Origin: Flagellimonas onchidii
GTDB lineage: Bacteria; Bacteroidota; Bacteroidia; Flavobacteriales; Flavobacteriaceae
DNA length: 42,930 nucleotides
Direction: 5' to 3'
NCBI RefSeq assembly: GCF_004804315.1
Contig: NZ_SRXX01000024.1
Span: forward strand, 1-42,930
The position numbers and the translations under genes were made by a program. Position 1 is the first letter of the stretch, and every line of letters begins with the position of its first letter. A model generated the notes under the pieces. That model saw only the letters and a list, made by a program, of their open reading frames with translations. It was not told the DNA's origin and searched no databases. Shown here in pieces: positions 8,740 to 18,027 of the stretch.

Positions 8740-9861
8740 TTAATCTGTGCTGATAAGCTGTTTTCCTGTAAACTCATACTGGTTCCATTTTGGTAGCGAG
8801 TGAAATTGAGAGGCTTGAACATCTCTAAACAATCGTTCTAGAAGATGCTTCTTGTAAAAACTTTGGCCACCTGTAATTTCCAGAGCTTGGCTTACCGTTT
8901 CTCTTGCTAAATCGGATACATTGGTTTTTAGGGAAAGTATATCCGCTGTGCTTTTCGATGAAGGAGTAAAATCAAAATTATTGGTCAGGGCTTGCATTGC
9001 TAACCACTGCGATTTACACCCCAAAAAGGTGTTGTGAAGCTTCCCTATGGCATAGGGCAAATGGTTTTGACCGGCTTTTTGTGCAGCAGTAATGGACAAC
9101 GCTTCTGCTTTTTGGGCAATTCCAACGTAAGCGGACATAATTAAGGGCATGGCCACCGTTAGTACTACATTCCAAACCGGATGAAATTCGTTTCTTTCCC
9201 TTTTTAAGGCAATAGCTTCTTCAGGAACAAAGACGTCTTCAAAAACAATGGTCTGTGAGCCCGTTGCGCGCATGCCCAAAGTGTTCCAGTCATCTAATAA
9301 AGAAACTCCATCTTGCTTTAGCGGTGAAGAAAAATGTAATACCGATGAACTTCCATCTGCATTAGCAAGTACGGAGCTGGTCACTGCAACATCTCCCACA
9401 ACCGATTGACTTGCAAAATATTTCTTGGCAGAAAACAAATATCCGCCATCGACCTTTTTTAAAGTTCCATTGGAACCCAACCAATCTTTGGCTCCGGTAC
9501 TCACCAAAACCAATTGATTTGCTGCAATCTTAAGGAGTGTTTCGGCTGCTTCCCCTTTGGTTTTGTATTTCCAAACGGCGGCGGCCACCAAATGCTGATG
9601 CATAGAGAAAGCCAAAGCAGTTGAGCCACAATATTGTCCAAAAACGGAGATGATCTGGCACATTTCGGAATAAGAAATACCTGCTCCGCCAAGTTCTGTT
9701 GGAATTAGGGCTGAAAAAAAACGTTCAGCCTTTAACTGATCATAGTTTTCATGAACAAATGTGGCCTGATTGTCATTTAAGCTGGCTCTTTGGGCAAAGT
9801 CTTTACCCAAAGTATGGGCAAGCTGAATCCAGTTTTTTGTTTTGATAGTTGTTGTTTCCAT
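8740..9861 (-). CDS. Acyl-CoA dehydrogenase-family flavoprotein (monooxygenase-like branch)
   Basis: At 373 residues it has the three-part acyl-CoA dehydrogenase fold: a helical N-domain with LIPTELGGAGISYSEM (about 52-67), a beta-domain with GTLKKVDGGYLFSAKKYFAS and WNTLGMRATGSQTIVFEDVFVP, and a C-terminal helical bundle with QALEITGGQSFYKKHLLERL. The usual terminal IYEGT-like motif with the catalytic glutamate is absent; the end reads RDVQASQFHSLPKWNQYE, more like the class D flavin monooxygenase (DszC-like) branch. The reaction is therefore uncertain: dehydrogenation is doubtful, and flavin-dependent hydroxylation or desulfurisation is possible. An AraC-type regulator sits 121 bases upstream on the same strand and may control it. 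Confidence 0.8.
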   Translation of the reverse strand: METTTIKTKNWIQLAHTLGKDFAQRASLNDNQATFVHENYDQLKAERFFSALIPTELGGAGISYSEMCQIISVFGQYCGSTALAFSMHQHLVAAAVWKYKTKGEAAETLLKIAANQLVLVSTGAKDWLGSNGTLKKVDGGYLFSAKKYFASQSVVGDVAVTSSVLANADGSSSVLHFSSPLKQDGVSLLDDWNTLGMRATGSQTIVFEDVFVPEEAIALKRERNEFHPVWNVVLTVAMPLIMSAYVGIAQKAEALSITAAQKAGQNHLPYAIGKLHNTFLGCKSQWLAMQALTNNFDFTPSSKSTADILSLKTNVSDLARETVSQALEITGGQSFYKKHLLERLFRDVQASQFHSLPKWNQYEFTGKQLISTD

Positions 9862-9982
9862 GGTTTTGCTTTTTGATTACATTGCAAAATTGGAACAACC
9901 ATGCTGCACTGGGTTTTCTTAAAAGTTCAAACTATTTGTTTTGAAGCTCACATTATAAACTAATAGTCAGTAGGATAAATGC

Positions 9983-10846
9983 TTATTGAAGTGAAGCCCT
10001 GAACTGCTGGGGAGGCAGATGATATTTTTCTTTAAAGGCCTTGTTAAAGTGAGAAGGGTTCTTGAACCCACTTTCGTAACAGATTTCGTTGATGGTAAGC
10101 GATGATTGGTTGAGAAGTGTTTTGGCACATTCAAGGCGCTTGTTCCTAATCCAATTCCCAGGAGTTTCCTTAAAATGTGCCTTAAAATCCCTTTTGAAAG
10201 TAGACAGACTTCGCCCGCATAACCGAGCAAATTCATCCAGTCCAAGATCATACTGAAAATTTTTTAGCATTATGTATTCCATATCTGTCTTTTCCCTATT
10301 GTAAAGGGAAAACAGATATTCTGCCAACAATCTGTTCTTTGGATTCAAGAAGATGTTGAACATGAGCTCACGAAATTTGATTTCCACCAAGCTCTTGGGA
10401 ATTTCCCCTCCTTGTTTAAAATAGGAGAATAGACTTTGAATCAAAGATTCAAATGAATCATTTACATCAATGCGATAAATCTGATTGAAGTCGCTGTTTT
10501 GACTGTTAAACTTAAGTGTAGGATGCTCTTGTAAAAAGTTGGCCACAAAGTCGTCATTGATAAAAAAAAGGATGACACAATAATCCACTTCTAAATACTG
10601 TCGTGTTGTATAGACGCCCTTTCTAACAAATAGTGCATCCCCTCCTTGTATTTCAAAAGTTTCATCCGGGCCAAACCAATCTTTTTTTCCACTTATGACA
10701 TAATTAATGATATGATGGTCTGTAAAAAGTTGAAATTTTTCAACATCAATAGGACACTTATATTCCACAAATAAGTAATCGTCCCCAACCAGTTTGTTAA
10801 ACCTCGGATGTCGTTTAAAATAGTTTTGAATATCGACTATCATCAA
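9983..10846 (-). CDS. AraC-family transcriptional regulator
   Basis: The 287-residue protein has an N-terminal cupin-like sensing domain (about 1-160; FEIQGGDALFVRKGVY is a typical strand pair) and a C-terminal double helix-turn-helix. The HTH part runs from about residue 195: YDLGLDEFARLCGRSLSTFKRDFK is the first motif and INEICYESGFKNPSHFNKAFK the second, with the usual PPQQFR end. Two consecutive Met codons mark the start. It lies directly upstream of the acyl-CoA dehydrogenase-like gene in the same direction, making that gene the most likely target. The ligand is unknown. Confidence 0.9.
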   Translation of the reverse strand: MMIVDIQNYFKRHPRFNKLVGDDYLFVEYKCPIDVEKFQLFTDHHIINYVISGKKDWFGPDETFEIQGGDALFVRKGVYTTRQYLEVDYCVILFFINDDFVANFLQEHPTLKFNSQNSDFNQIYRIDVNDSFESLIQSLFSYFKQGGEIPKSLVEIKFRELMFNIFLNPKNRLLAEYLFSLYNREKTDMEYIMLKNFQYDLGLDEFARLCGRSLSTFKRDFKAHFKETPGNWIRNKRLECAKTLLNQSSLTINEICYESGFKNPSHFNKAFKEKYHLPPQQFRASLQ

Positions 10847-10891
10847 CTAAAAATACAAATTAAAAAATGGTAGTCCCTGAAAAATAGAGCG

Positions 10892-12070
10892 TTACAAATA
10901 GGTGAGCCACCACTTTTCGCGATGGGCCGTCTTGTAATCATTATACCAACTACAAATGGGATATAGTGCAATCACCAAAACAATCCAAACGAGATAAACC
11001 ACCCAAAGCTGAAAACCATATCCTTGAAGTTCAGGTTGCAGTGTTATCCAGAGATCTATAACCATATCTGAAAAGGTAAATCCGGTCAGTATAGCGGCAA
11101 TTGCTCCCAATAAGTGAATTACATAAAGATGTAGTATGTAGAAAAACATGGGCACTCGACCAATGACCACTAATTTTTCGGTCAACCAGTTTTGCCAGTT
11201 TTCGGCCCAGGCCAAAAACATGATGGAAGGCCCCAAGGTTATTAGCAAATATTGTAAAGACGGAGGGTATTTGGCAACGTTAAAAAAGGAAGCGATGGTC
11301 ATTCCCATGGATTCTTGTTCTGACCAAGGGACTAGGTCACCATAAATATTGATGGCGCGAAATGCGAAAAACAATAAGGTTATTCCCAATCCCATTTGGA
11401 ACAATCGCTTGATTCTTAATTTTGAATCTACCGTGGGCCTATAAAGTTCACCAAAATAATATCCAAGGGGCATTACAAATATCCAGGGAATCATAGGATA
11501 ACCCACAAAAACTTGAAAACTGCCAAAATCCACAAGGTTAAATACATGCAAAAAGGTCCAAATACCAGAAGTAATCGGGTCGCTTGGCGCTACTCCATCC
11601 AATAGGTTATGTCCAAAAACGGCAATCAAGGATAGGCCGATCACCAGTTTTTTAGGTAGATGGATAAACCCTGCTAAAAAAATCATACTTATACCCAATA
11701 CCCAAATCACCTGGAGTACAATCGAGGTGTAGTCCAGTTTAAACATCCAGGCCAATTTGATGATGGTAAGTTCCGCAATTACCAGCCAAACACCTCTCTT
11801 GAGCAACCAAATGGACAAGGATTTCTTATTCCTTCGCTGTCCCACAAAGAAGGCAGAGGTTCCCGCCAAGAAAACAAAAACCGGGGCACAAAAATGGGTT
11901 ACGAAGCGAGTCCAAAAAAGCGCCACATTGGTTTTGGTCATATCTGCTGGGTCAAAAAAGTAAGCGTCAAAATGAAAATAATCGCGGACATGGTCTAGGG
12001 CCATAATGACCATGACCAGCCCTCTTAACATATCAATTGATTTGATACGATTTCTTCTGTTGGTTTGCAT
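10892..12070 (-). CDS. DUF1624 (HGSNAT-like acyltransferase) membrane protein
   Basis: The product is 392 residues with about ten hydrophobic helices. The N-terminal signature RIKSIDMLRGLVMVIMALDHVRDYF contains the family's LRG and DH pair, followed by FVTHFCAPVFVFLAGTSAF. Relatives include heparan-alpha-glucosaminide N-acetyltransferase and YeiB-like proteins, which move acyl groups across the inner membrane. The acceptor here is unknown. It lies 45 bases upstream of the araC-like gene on the same strand; cotranscription is possible but not shown. Confidence 0.88.
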   Translation of the reverse strand: MQTNRRNRIKSIDMLRGLVMVIMALDHVRDYFHFDAYFFDPADMTKTNVALFWTRFVTHFCAPVFVFLAGTSAFFVGQRRNKKSLSIWLLKRGVWLVIAELTIIKLAWMFKLDYTSIVLQVIWVLGISMIFLAGFIHLPKKLVIGLSLIAVFGHNLLDGVAPSDPITSGIWTFLHVFNLVDFGSFQVFVGYPMIPWIFVMPLGYYFGELYRPTVDSKLRIKRLFQMGLGITLLFFAFRAINIYGDLVPWSEQESMGMTIASFFNVAKYPPSLQYLLITLGPSIMFLAWAENWQNWLTEKLVVIGRVPMFFYILHLYVIHLLGAIAAILTGFTFSDMVIDLWITLQPELQGYGFQLWVVYLVWIVLVIALYPICSWYNDYKTAHREKWWLTYL

Positions 12071-12202
12071 AACAAAAAATACAGTTGGTGTATCTAAATG
12101 CGGTCTTTCATATGGACTTATTCAATGTCCAATGCAGTGGTCAACTTCTCCAAGTTAAAATTATTAAGAAAGAACCGTTTGTATTGTACGGATTCTTACG
12201 CT

Positions 12203-12820
12203 TTATTCTTCAATAGGGTAACCGTAAACCTCAACCCAATCCAATCTTGAGCAAGCATCTGAATTGCCTCCTGTCATCAAATCGGTCCAGCCTATCGCTT
12301 CTACTTTGGTCAAATCTGGTTTTTTTACTGCTTTTGTTTCTGCAATTAGTTTCATATCCAGAGCCTTCCATTTGATATCCGAAATATTGAATTCCCGAAT
12401 TCTCCAATCTGTTGACGGACCATCTGAAACGTCGCTTACCAACCAAGAGCCATCTGCAAGTTTCAGCACAATATGAAGTTGACGAAAACCAGATTGTTTG
12501 GACCTCCATTTTATTTTTCCAAATTTGGAAAGGTCGACAAATTTTGAACGATGCTTTAAGGTGACTGCCCAGGTGCTTCTGCATAATCCTGACCAAACAT
12601 AGTAAGGGTCATCCTTTGGGGTGTCATGATGGCTTTTTTTGAGCTGGCCCGAATCTTCTCCAAACAATTCGATAACCACTTCTGCATTATTGATGTGCTT
12701 CTGGCTTACCGGAATTTCGGCTGGGGTTTCCTTAAAATCTTCACGAAAGAAAAGTTGGGGTCGTTCTTGCGCGTAAAGGGCACACTGAAAGAATGCGAAA
12801 ATCCATAAAAAGTATCTCAT
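12203..12820 (-). CDS. Secreted hypothetical protein, beta-sandwich-like
   Basis: The 205-residue protein begins with a clear signal peptide (MRYFLWIFAFFQCALYA-QE). The mature region starts LFFREDFKETPAEIPV and has tryptophan-rich strands (YVWSGLCRSTWAV, GKIKWRSKQSGF, DGSWLVSD, SRLDWVEVYGYP). The layout resembles exported carbohydrate-binding sandwich domains that accompany glycan enzymes, but I cannot name the family. The next gene downstream on this strand is the DUF1624 protein, 132 bases away. Confidence 0.7.
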   Translation of the reverse strand: MRYFLWIFAFFQCALYAQERPQLFFREDFKETPAEIPVSQKHINNAEVVIELFGEDSGQLKKSHHDTPKDDPYYVWSGLCRSTWAVTLKHRSKFVDLSKFGKIKWRSKQSGFRQLHIVLKLADGSWLVSDVSDGPSTDWRIREFNISDIKWKALDMKLIAETKAVKKPDLTKVEAIGWTDLMTGGNSDACSRLDWVEVYGYPIEE

Positions 12821-12880
12821 TACTCTATTTTAAATTCAATCTTTATGCTTTTTGGCCAGATTAAATGTATTTATAAAAAG

Positions 12881-13270
12881 TCATTTTTCCATATTGCTTA
12901 ATTGAATCCCCAAAGCTTTTGTTGAAAGTTGTACTTCGATCAATGAGAGTATCAAAGAAATCATAAGGAAAACCAAGCTTATCCCAAAAATCACATTGGC
13001 CCAGACCATGAGCTCCACATAAATGAGAAACATTGTAACAGCAGCAAGCAAGAAGCTGACTATGGCACTGGCTTGCATATTTTTGATGATGCTCAATCTT
13101 TTGCGAAGTGAATGGATTTGTTTTTTTAATGGGGAAGCTTCGGTCTCTTCAAATTGTTTATGCAATTGACGAATTAGCGCTGCAATGGCCAAATACCTGG
13201 CGTTATAGGCCAGCATGGTCAATGAGATTGCTGGAAAAAGGAGTGCGGGAATACTAAGGGTCAGTTCCAC
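12881..13270 (-). CDS. DUF2721 membrane protein
   Basis: This 129-residue protein has an N-terminal hydrophobic helix, a charged central coiled segment (QIHSLRKRLSIIKNMQA, about 71-87) and two C-terminal membrane helices, matching DUF2721. It starts with GTG at 13270; that base is also the last base of the stop codon of the BNR-repeat gene upstream (TAGTG overlap), so the two are translationally coupled. Function is unknown. Confidence 0.85.
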   Translation of the reverse strand: MELTLSIPALLFPAISLTMLAYNARYLAIAALIRQLHKQFEETEASPLKKQIHSLRKRLSIIKNMQASAIVSFLLAAVTMFLIYVELMVWANVIFGISLVFLMISLILSLIEVQLSTKALGIQLSNMEK

Positions 13271-16113
13271 TATTCTATCTTAAATTCGATGGTTTCACTA
13301 CTTCCGTTGCTGGAAATTTTTACCTCATAGTTTCCTTTGGGTAAATAGGTTTTTCCGTTTTTGGCTGTTTCCAACTTCATTTTATTCTTTTTGAGAAAGT
13401 TACTTTTTCCTTTTTTGGAAAAGGCTAGGTCATAAGACAAAATGTTCAACCCTTTGTCCGCTTGTATTTCTGTTGAACTTACTTCAGTGCCATTTAAGGT
13501 CATCACTTTAGCAGTGCAAGGTCCGGCGGCGGAACAATAAAAATTGACATCCAATCCTGGAGTGTTGGGTTTGGACCAAGTGTACGACGTATTTCCCCAA
13601 TTTTTGGAATGTTGAATGTTTTCCACATCAAAGACTACTAAATCCTTCGAAAGGACATCGGATTTCATCTGCTGCAGGGTTGAAATATCTGCTTTATAAA
13701 TACTTCTACCATGTGTGCCCACCAACAAATGCTTCGCTTCGGGTTGAATTACCAAATCATGAACCGCCACATTGGGAATCCCATTTTGGAACAATTCCCA
13801 AGATTGTCCCCGATTAAAACTTGCATATAGGCCGTTATCCGTTCCCACAAACAACAAATTTTCATTTTCAGGATCTTCTACCAATGCGTTAACAGGAGAT
13901 GTTGGGATATTGGCAGAAATATTCTTCCAATTTTTGCCATAATCCTCACTAACATATATATAAGGAGTAAAATCGTCCCAGCGGTAACCGTTCAATGTTA
14001 CGTATACCCTTCCTTTTTTGTGCTTAGAAGCTGCGACCTCACTGACCCACAAATCTTTCGGAAAGGAGTTGGATATTTTTTCCCAACTACCTCCTCCGTT
14101 TTTTGAAATGTGGACCAATCCATCATCACTACCGGTATAGAGCAAACCAAACTTAAATGGAGATTCTGAAATAGAGGTCAAGGTGCCGTAGGCTACATTT
14201 CCTTTTCGCCCACCCTTGGTCAAATCATTGGAAATGGCTTCCCAACCATCGCCTTGGTTTAAGGAACGATGCAATTTATTACCTCCCAAATACAAAATGT
14301 CTTGATTGTGTTGGGAGAGCAAAATAGGCGTCTGCCAATTGAATCTGTAAGGAGATTCGCCTAATTCATGTTTGGGTTGAATATACTTTTGACTACCATC
14401 ATCAAGATTCAATCGGTAATAATTTCCAAATTGAAAACCGGTGTAAACGATATCCGAGTTTCTATTGTCAATCTGAACCTGCATGCCATCACCACCCATA
14501 ATCATCTTCCACGGATTTTTCCCGGTTTGGTGCCATTGCCTGTTTTCTTTGCTGTTATGGGCTCCTTTCCATACACCATTATCCTGTAACCCACCATACA
14601 CATTATATGGTTTTTCATTGTCTATGTTGATGGCATAGAATTGGCCTACGGTCGGGGAATTGTTCTTCATCCAATTATCACCATCATCATACGTAATGTT
14701 GACCCCACCATCATTTCCGTTAATAAGATGACCTGCTTTATTGGGGTTTATCCAAAGTGCATGATGATCCGCATGCACATTCTCCTTGCCAATGGATGTA
14801 TAAGTATTTCCTCCATCCTCGGATTTGATCAAGGGCACGCCGGCCAAATAAATACGGTCTTTGTTATTGGGATCAACCCTAATCTGTGCAAAATAATATC
14901 CATAGCTATAAAAGAGGTCGTCTATGTAGTCTTGGTTCATTTTTTGCCACGAAGCGCCTGCATTGTCGCTACGGTATACTTCTGCTCCAACCACTGGAGT
15001 ATCAAACAAAAGTGAATTGGCATTTTCCAAGTATTTGGCCAAGTCAATGGGTTTTACAGCCCCACTTCGGACCATCTGTTTTACATTTTGCGCTCTGTAT
15101 TTTTCCTGAAATCCATTTGTTTTCAGATAATCATTTAGTTTTTTATCCTCCAAGGCGAGAAAAGTTTTGGTGCTCATAGATTTAAAATCATCCTTGGTCA
15201 GGCCGTCCTCCTTCTTTTCCGATTTTTTGTCCCGCCTAAATTGACTGTCATGTACGGCATAAACCGTATTGTCATCAAAAACTGCCAACCCAATTCTGCC
15301 AACACCATCTCCGGTTGGAAAACCACTTCCTTCCTTTGTCATTAAAGTCCAATTGGCACCTCCATCAACACTTTTGTAAATACCGGAAGTGGCACCATTG
15401 CCTGAAAAATTCCACGCCTTTCTATCTTTTTCCCAAGCTGCTGCGTACTGGATATTGAAGTTGTTGGGAGAATTGGCAACATCTATGATTCCGGTGCCAT
15501 CATTTACAAAAAGGGTTCGGGTCCATGTGTTTCCACCGTCCATGGTTTTGTAAACTCCCCTTTCCTGGTTTGGGGAATACAAATGACCTGTAACGCCCAC
15601 CACAATATCATTAGGATTGTTTGGGTTGATTAAGATTCTGCCAATGTGGTGGGAATCATGAAGACCCATATTTTGCCATGTTTTTCCTCCATCTGTGGAT
15701 TTTAAAATTCCTATTCCAGCGTAAGAAGAACGGGAGGAATTGTTTTCGCCTGTCCCCACCCAAATTGTTCCAGTTTTCCAATCGACAGCAATATCTCCAA
15801 TATTTTGAGTGTTCGAGTTATCTAAAATCGGGTCGAACGAGATCCCATTCGAAGTCGTATGCCATAATCCACCAGAAGCATAGGCTACATAGAACTCCGT
15901 TGGATCGTTTGGATTTACCTCCAAATCAACCACACGTCCGCTCATCACAGAAGGTCCAATGTTTTTTATGGCAACATTCTTCACTAATGAAGTCTTGGCC
16001 ATTTCAGCCTTTTTGTTTAAGGCTTGCATAACCTTGCCGCCGGCAGTTGCGGATTGCTGTGAGATTGCATTTTGGAAAAATAAAATGAAACAGAAAAAGA
16101 AGAGTTTTTTCAT
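13270..16113 (-). CDS. Secreted BNR/sortilin-like beta-propeller protein (glycosyl hydrolase-like)
   Basis: From the MKKLFFF start at 16113 the protein is 947 residues; an in-frame ATG at 16122 would add three residues. A signal peptide ends near AIS-QQ. BNR/Asp-box-like units recur along the chain: STDGGKTW, TMDGGNTW, SVDGGANW, SEDGGNTY, SKNGGGSW, SEDYGKNW and SFNRGQSW, giving one or two propellers of the VPS10/sortilin type to about residue 800. The C-terminal 120 residues form a separate beta-rich domain with NYEVKISSNGSSETIEFKI, perhaps for export or anchoring. Such proteins are often labelled glycosyl hydrolase without proven activity. It is coupled to the DUF2721 gene by a one-base overlap. 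Confidence 0.85.
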   Translation of the reverse strand: MKKLFFFCFILFFQNAISQQSATAGGKVMQALNKKAEMAKTSLVKNVAIKNIGPSVMSGRVVDLEVNPNDPTEFYVAYASGGLWHTTSNGISFDPILDNSNTQNIGDIAVDWKTGTIWVGTGENNSSRSSYAGIGILKSTDGGKTWQNMGLHDSHHIGRILINPNNPNDIVVGVTGHLYSPNQERGVYKTMDGGNTWTRTLFVNDGTGIIDVANSPNNFNIQYAAAWEKDRKAWNFSGNGATSGIYKSVDGGANWTLMTKEGSGFPTGDGVGRIGLAVFDDNTVYAVHDSQFRRDKKSEKKEDGLTKDDFKSMSTKTFLALEDKKLNDYLKTNGFQEKYRAQNVKQMVRSGAVKPIDLAKYLENANSLLFDTPVVGAEVYRSDNAGASWQKMNQDYIDDLFYSYGYYFAQIRVDPNNKDRIYLAGVPLIKSEDGGNTYTSIGKENVHADHHALWINPNKAGHLINGNDGGVNITYDDGDNWMKNNSPTVGQFYAINIDNEKPYNVYGGLQDNGVWKGAHNSKENRQWHQTGKNPWKMIMGGDGMQVQIDNRNSDIVYTGFQFGNYYRLNLDDGSQKYIQPKHELGESPYRFNWQTPILLSQHNQDILYLGGNKLHRSLNQGDGWEAISNDLTKGGRKGNVAYGTLTSISESPFKFGLLYTGSDDGLVHISKNGGGSWEKISNSFPKDLWVSEVAASKHKKGRVYVTLNGYRWDDFTPYIYVSEDYGKNWKNISANIPTSPVNALVEDPENENLLFVGTDNGLYASFNRGQSWELFQNGIPNVAVHDLVIQPEAKHLLVGTHGRSIYKADISTLQQMKSDVLSKDLVVFDVENIQHSKNWGNTSYTWSKPNTPGLDVNFYCSAAGPCTAKVMTLNGTEVSSTEIQADKGLNILSYDLAFSKKGKSNFLKKNKMKLETAKNGKTYLPKGNYEVKISSNGSSETIEFKIE

Positions 16114-16290
16114 CAAAATCAAGGTTTATTTCTTTTGGTCAAGGTATGAATAAGTAACCGCAAGGGCAAACTGCGGAAACAGAATCATTTAGGATTCAAA
16201 ATTGATAAAATGAAATTTTATAGCTTCTTATTTTACCATATTCATAAAAAATTGACTATTTTTTATGGATTAACCATTTAAACTATAAAT

Positions 16291-16572
16291 ATGGAAGAGT
16301 ACTTACCGTTGATTATTCAACTTATTTCAGGTGCCGTTGGTGGTAACTTAGCAGCAAAACTTTTACCTAAACTTAATCTGGGGACACTTGGCAACTCCAT
16401 TTCGGGAATCTTGGGTGGTGGATTGGGTGGATACCTTTTAGGTATGCTCAATCTCGGCACCGATGGAGGAATGGATGTATCAGGAATTATTGGTAGCATT
16501 GCTGGTGGTGGCGTTGGCGGTGGTGTTATTATGGCCATTGTTGGGGCGATAAAAGGTGCCATTTCCAAATAA
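16291..16572 (+). CDS. Small glycine-zipper membrane protein
   Basis: The 93-residue product is about a quarter glycine. Glycine-zipper runs such as GGGLGGYLLGML and IAGGGVGGGVIMAIVG form two or three tightly packing hydrophobic helices. There is no cleavable signal peptide. It is a free-standing gene with its own terminator. Similar small proteins are common in flavobacteria but their function is not known; a pore or membrane-stress role would be speculation. Confidence 0.75.
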   Translation: MEEYLPLIIQLISGAVGGNLAAKLLPKLNLGTLGNSISGILGGGLGGYLLGMLNLGTDGGMDVSGIIGSIAGGGVGGGVIMAIVGAIKGAISK

Positions 16573-16590
16573 GTGAATTTTTAAAGTATA

Positions 16591-16616
16591 AAAGGAGCCA
16601 TAATGGCTCCTTTTTT
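16591..16616 (+). terminator. Rho-independent terminator after the glycine-zipper gene
   Basis: The stem AAAGGAGCCA (16591-16600) pairs with TGGCTCCTTT (16604-16613) around a TAA loop and runs into six T residues. The pepP promoter begins immediately afterwards, at 16618. Confidence 0.9.
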
Positions 16617-16617
16617 G

Positions 16618-16648
16618 TTTGTAGCCGATATTCAAATTTTTACATTTG
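16618..16648 (+). promoter_or_regulatory. Bacteroidota-type promoter for pepP
   Basis: TTTG at 16618-16621, exactly 19 bases, then TACATTTG at 16641-16648 reproduces the TTTG-N19-TAnnTTTG pattern. The ATG at 16668 is 19 bases downstream of the -7 element. Confidence 0.8.
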
Positions 16649-16667
16649 AAACAAATAGCTTATTTCT

Positions 16668-17960
16668 ATGAAGTATCATCCAATCAGCAACGAACTCTTT
16701 ATCAAAAACCGCAAAAAATTTGTGGCCCAAATGAAGCCCAAAAGCATTGCGGTATTTAATTCCAATGATATTTATCCAATAAGTGCAGACAGCACCATGG
16801 CTTTTGAACAGCACCGAGATATATTTTATTTAAGTGGAGCTGATCAGGAAGAGACCATGCTATTGCTCTTTCCCGATGCTATCGACAAAAAGCATCACGA
16901 GATTTTGTTTGTACGAGAGACTAACGAGCATATTGCTGTTTGGGAAGGGGCTAAACTGACCAAAGATCAGGCTACCCAGGTTTCAGGAATTGAAACGATT
17001 TATTGGTTGACGGATTTTGACAAAGTGTTTTTTGACTTGATGACGGAAGCCGATACGATTTATTTCAATACCAATGAACATTATCGTCAGGCTGTGGAAA
17101 CCCAAACCCGCGAAGATCGTTTTATTGAAAAATGCAAAAAAGAGTTTCCGGCACATCAATGGGCAAAGAGCAATCCAATACTTCAAGAAATCAGAGGCGT
17201 AAAAGAGCCTGAGGAAATCGCGCTGATGCAACAGGCTTGCGACATTACCGAAAAAGGATTCCGAAGAATTTTGAAGTTCACCAAGCCAGGGGTTTGGGAG
17301 TACGAAATGGAAGCGGAGTATTTGCACGAATTTGTTCGAAATAGATCTAAAGGCTTTGCCTATACCCCAATTATTGCAGCAGGGAACAATGCCAATGTAT
17401 TGCACTACATTGAGAACAACCGACAGCTAAAGGAGGGAGATTTGGTCTTGATGGATGTTGCCGCAGAATATGCGAACTATTCGAGCGACATGACCAGAAC
17501 CATTCCGGCAAATGGTAAGTTCACCCCTAGGCAAAAAGCAGTTTATAATGCTGTTTTGCATGTAAAGAATGAAGCTACAAAAATGCTTGTTCCAGGAACC
17601 CTATGGGCCGAATACCATAAAGAAGTGGGCAAAATAATGACTTCGGAATTATTGGATTTAGGACTTTTGGATAAGGCTGATGTTCAAAATGAAGACCCCA
17701 ATTGGCCCGCTTACAAAAAATATCTTATGCATGGCACCAGTCATCATATAGGTTTGGATACCCATGATTACGGAGCGTTGAAAACTCCTATGAAGCCCAA
17801 TATGATCTTTACTGTGGAACCTGGAATTTATATTCCAGAAGAAGGATTTGGCATTCGTTTGGAAGATGATGTGGTCATTCAAGAAAGCGGAGAACCTTTT
17901 AACCTGATGCGCAATATTCCGATTGAGGCCGAGGAGATTGAAGAATTGATGAATGGTTGA
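16668..17960 (+). CDS. pepP: Xaa-Pro aminopeptidase (aminopeptidase P)
   Basis: The 430-residue protein has an N-terminal creatinase-like domain (about 1-165) and a C-terminal pita-bread M24B domain. The five metal ligands are readable: D263 and D274 (LMDVAAEY and SSDMTRT), H359 in HGTSHHIG, E384 in VEPGIYIP and E399 in IRLEDDV; H366 is the second catalytic histidine. It releases N-terminal residues preceding proline, in the cytoplasm. Length matches E. coli PepP (about 440). It has its own promoter and is followed by a dispersed-repeat copy. Confidence 0.95.
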   Translation: MKYHPISNELFIKNRKKFVAQMKPKSIAVFNSNDIYPISADSTMAFEQHRDIFYLSGADQEETMLLLFPDAIDKKHHEILFVRETNEHIAVWEGAKLTKDQATQVSGIETIYWLTDFDKVFFDLMTEADTIYFNTNEHYRQAVETQTREDRFIEKCKKEFPAHQWAKSNPILQEIRGVKEPEEIALMQQACDITEKGFRRILKFTKPGVWEYEMEAEYLHEFVRNRSKGFAYTPIIAAGNNANVLHYIENNRQLKEGDLVLMDVAAEYANYSSDMTRTIPANGKFTPRQKAVYNAVLHVKNEATKMLVPGTLWAEYHKEVGKIMTSELLDLGLLDKADVQNEDPNWPAYKKYLMHGTSHHIGLDTHDYGALKTPMKPNMIFTVEPGIYIPEEGFGIRLEDDVVIQESGEPFNLMRNIPIEAEEIEELMNG

Positions 17961-17971
17961 TGGTTCTTAGG

Positions 17972-18016
17972 GTCATTTCGAACGGTCAGACTGAGCGAAG
18001 TGGAGGTAAGAAATCT
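17972..18016 (+). repeat. Dispersed intergenic repeat of the GTCATTTCGA...GAAATCT kind
   Basis: The spacer after pepP begins GTCATTTCGAACG, contains GAGCGAAGTGGAG and ends GAAATCT. From memory, this pattern recurs in intergenic regions of many flavobacterial genomes; only one copy was noticed here. It may act as a REP-like element at gene 3' ends. No function is shown. Confidence 0.5.
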
Positions 18017-18027
18017 AAATTTACGTA

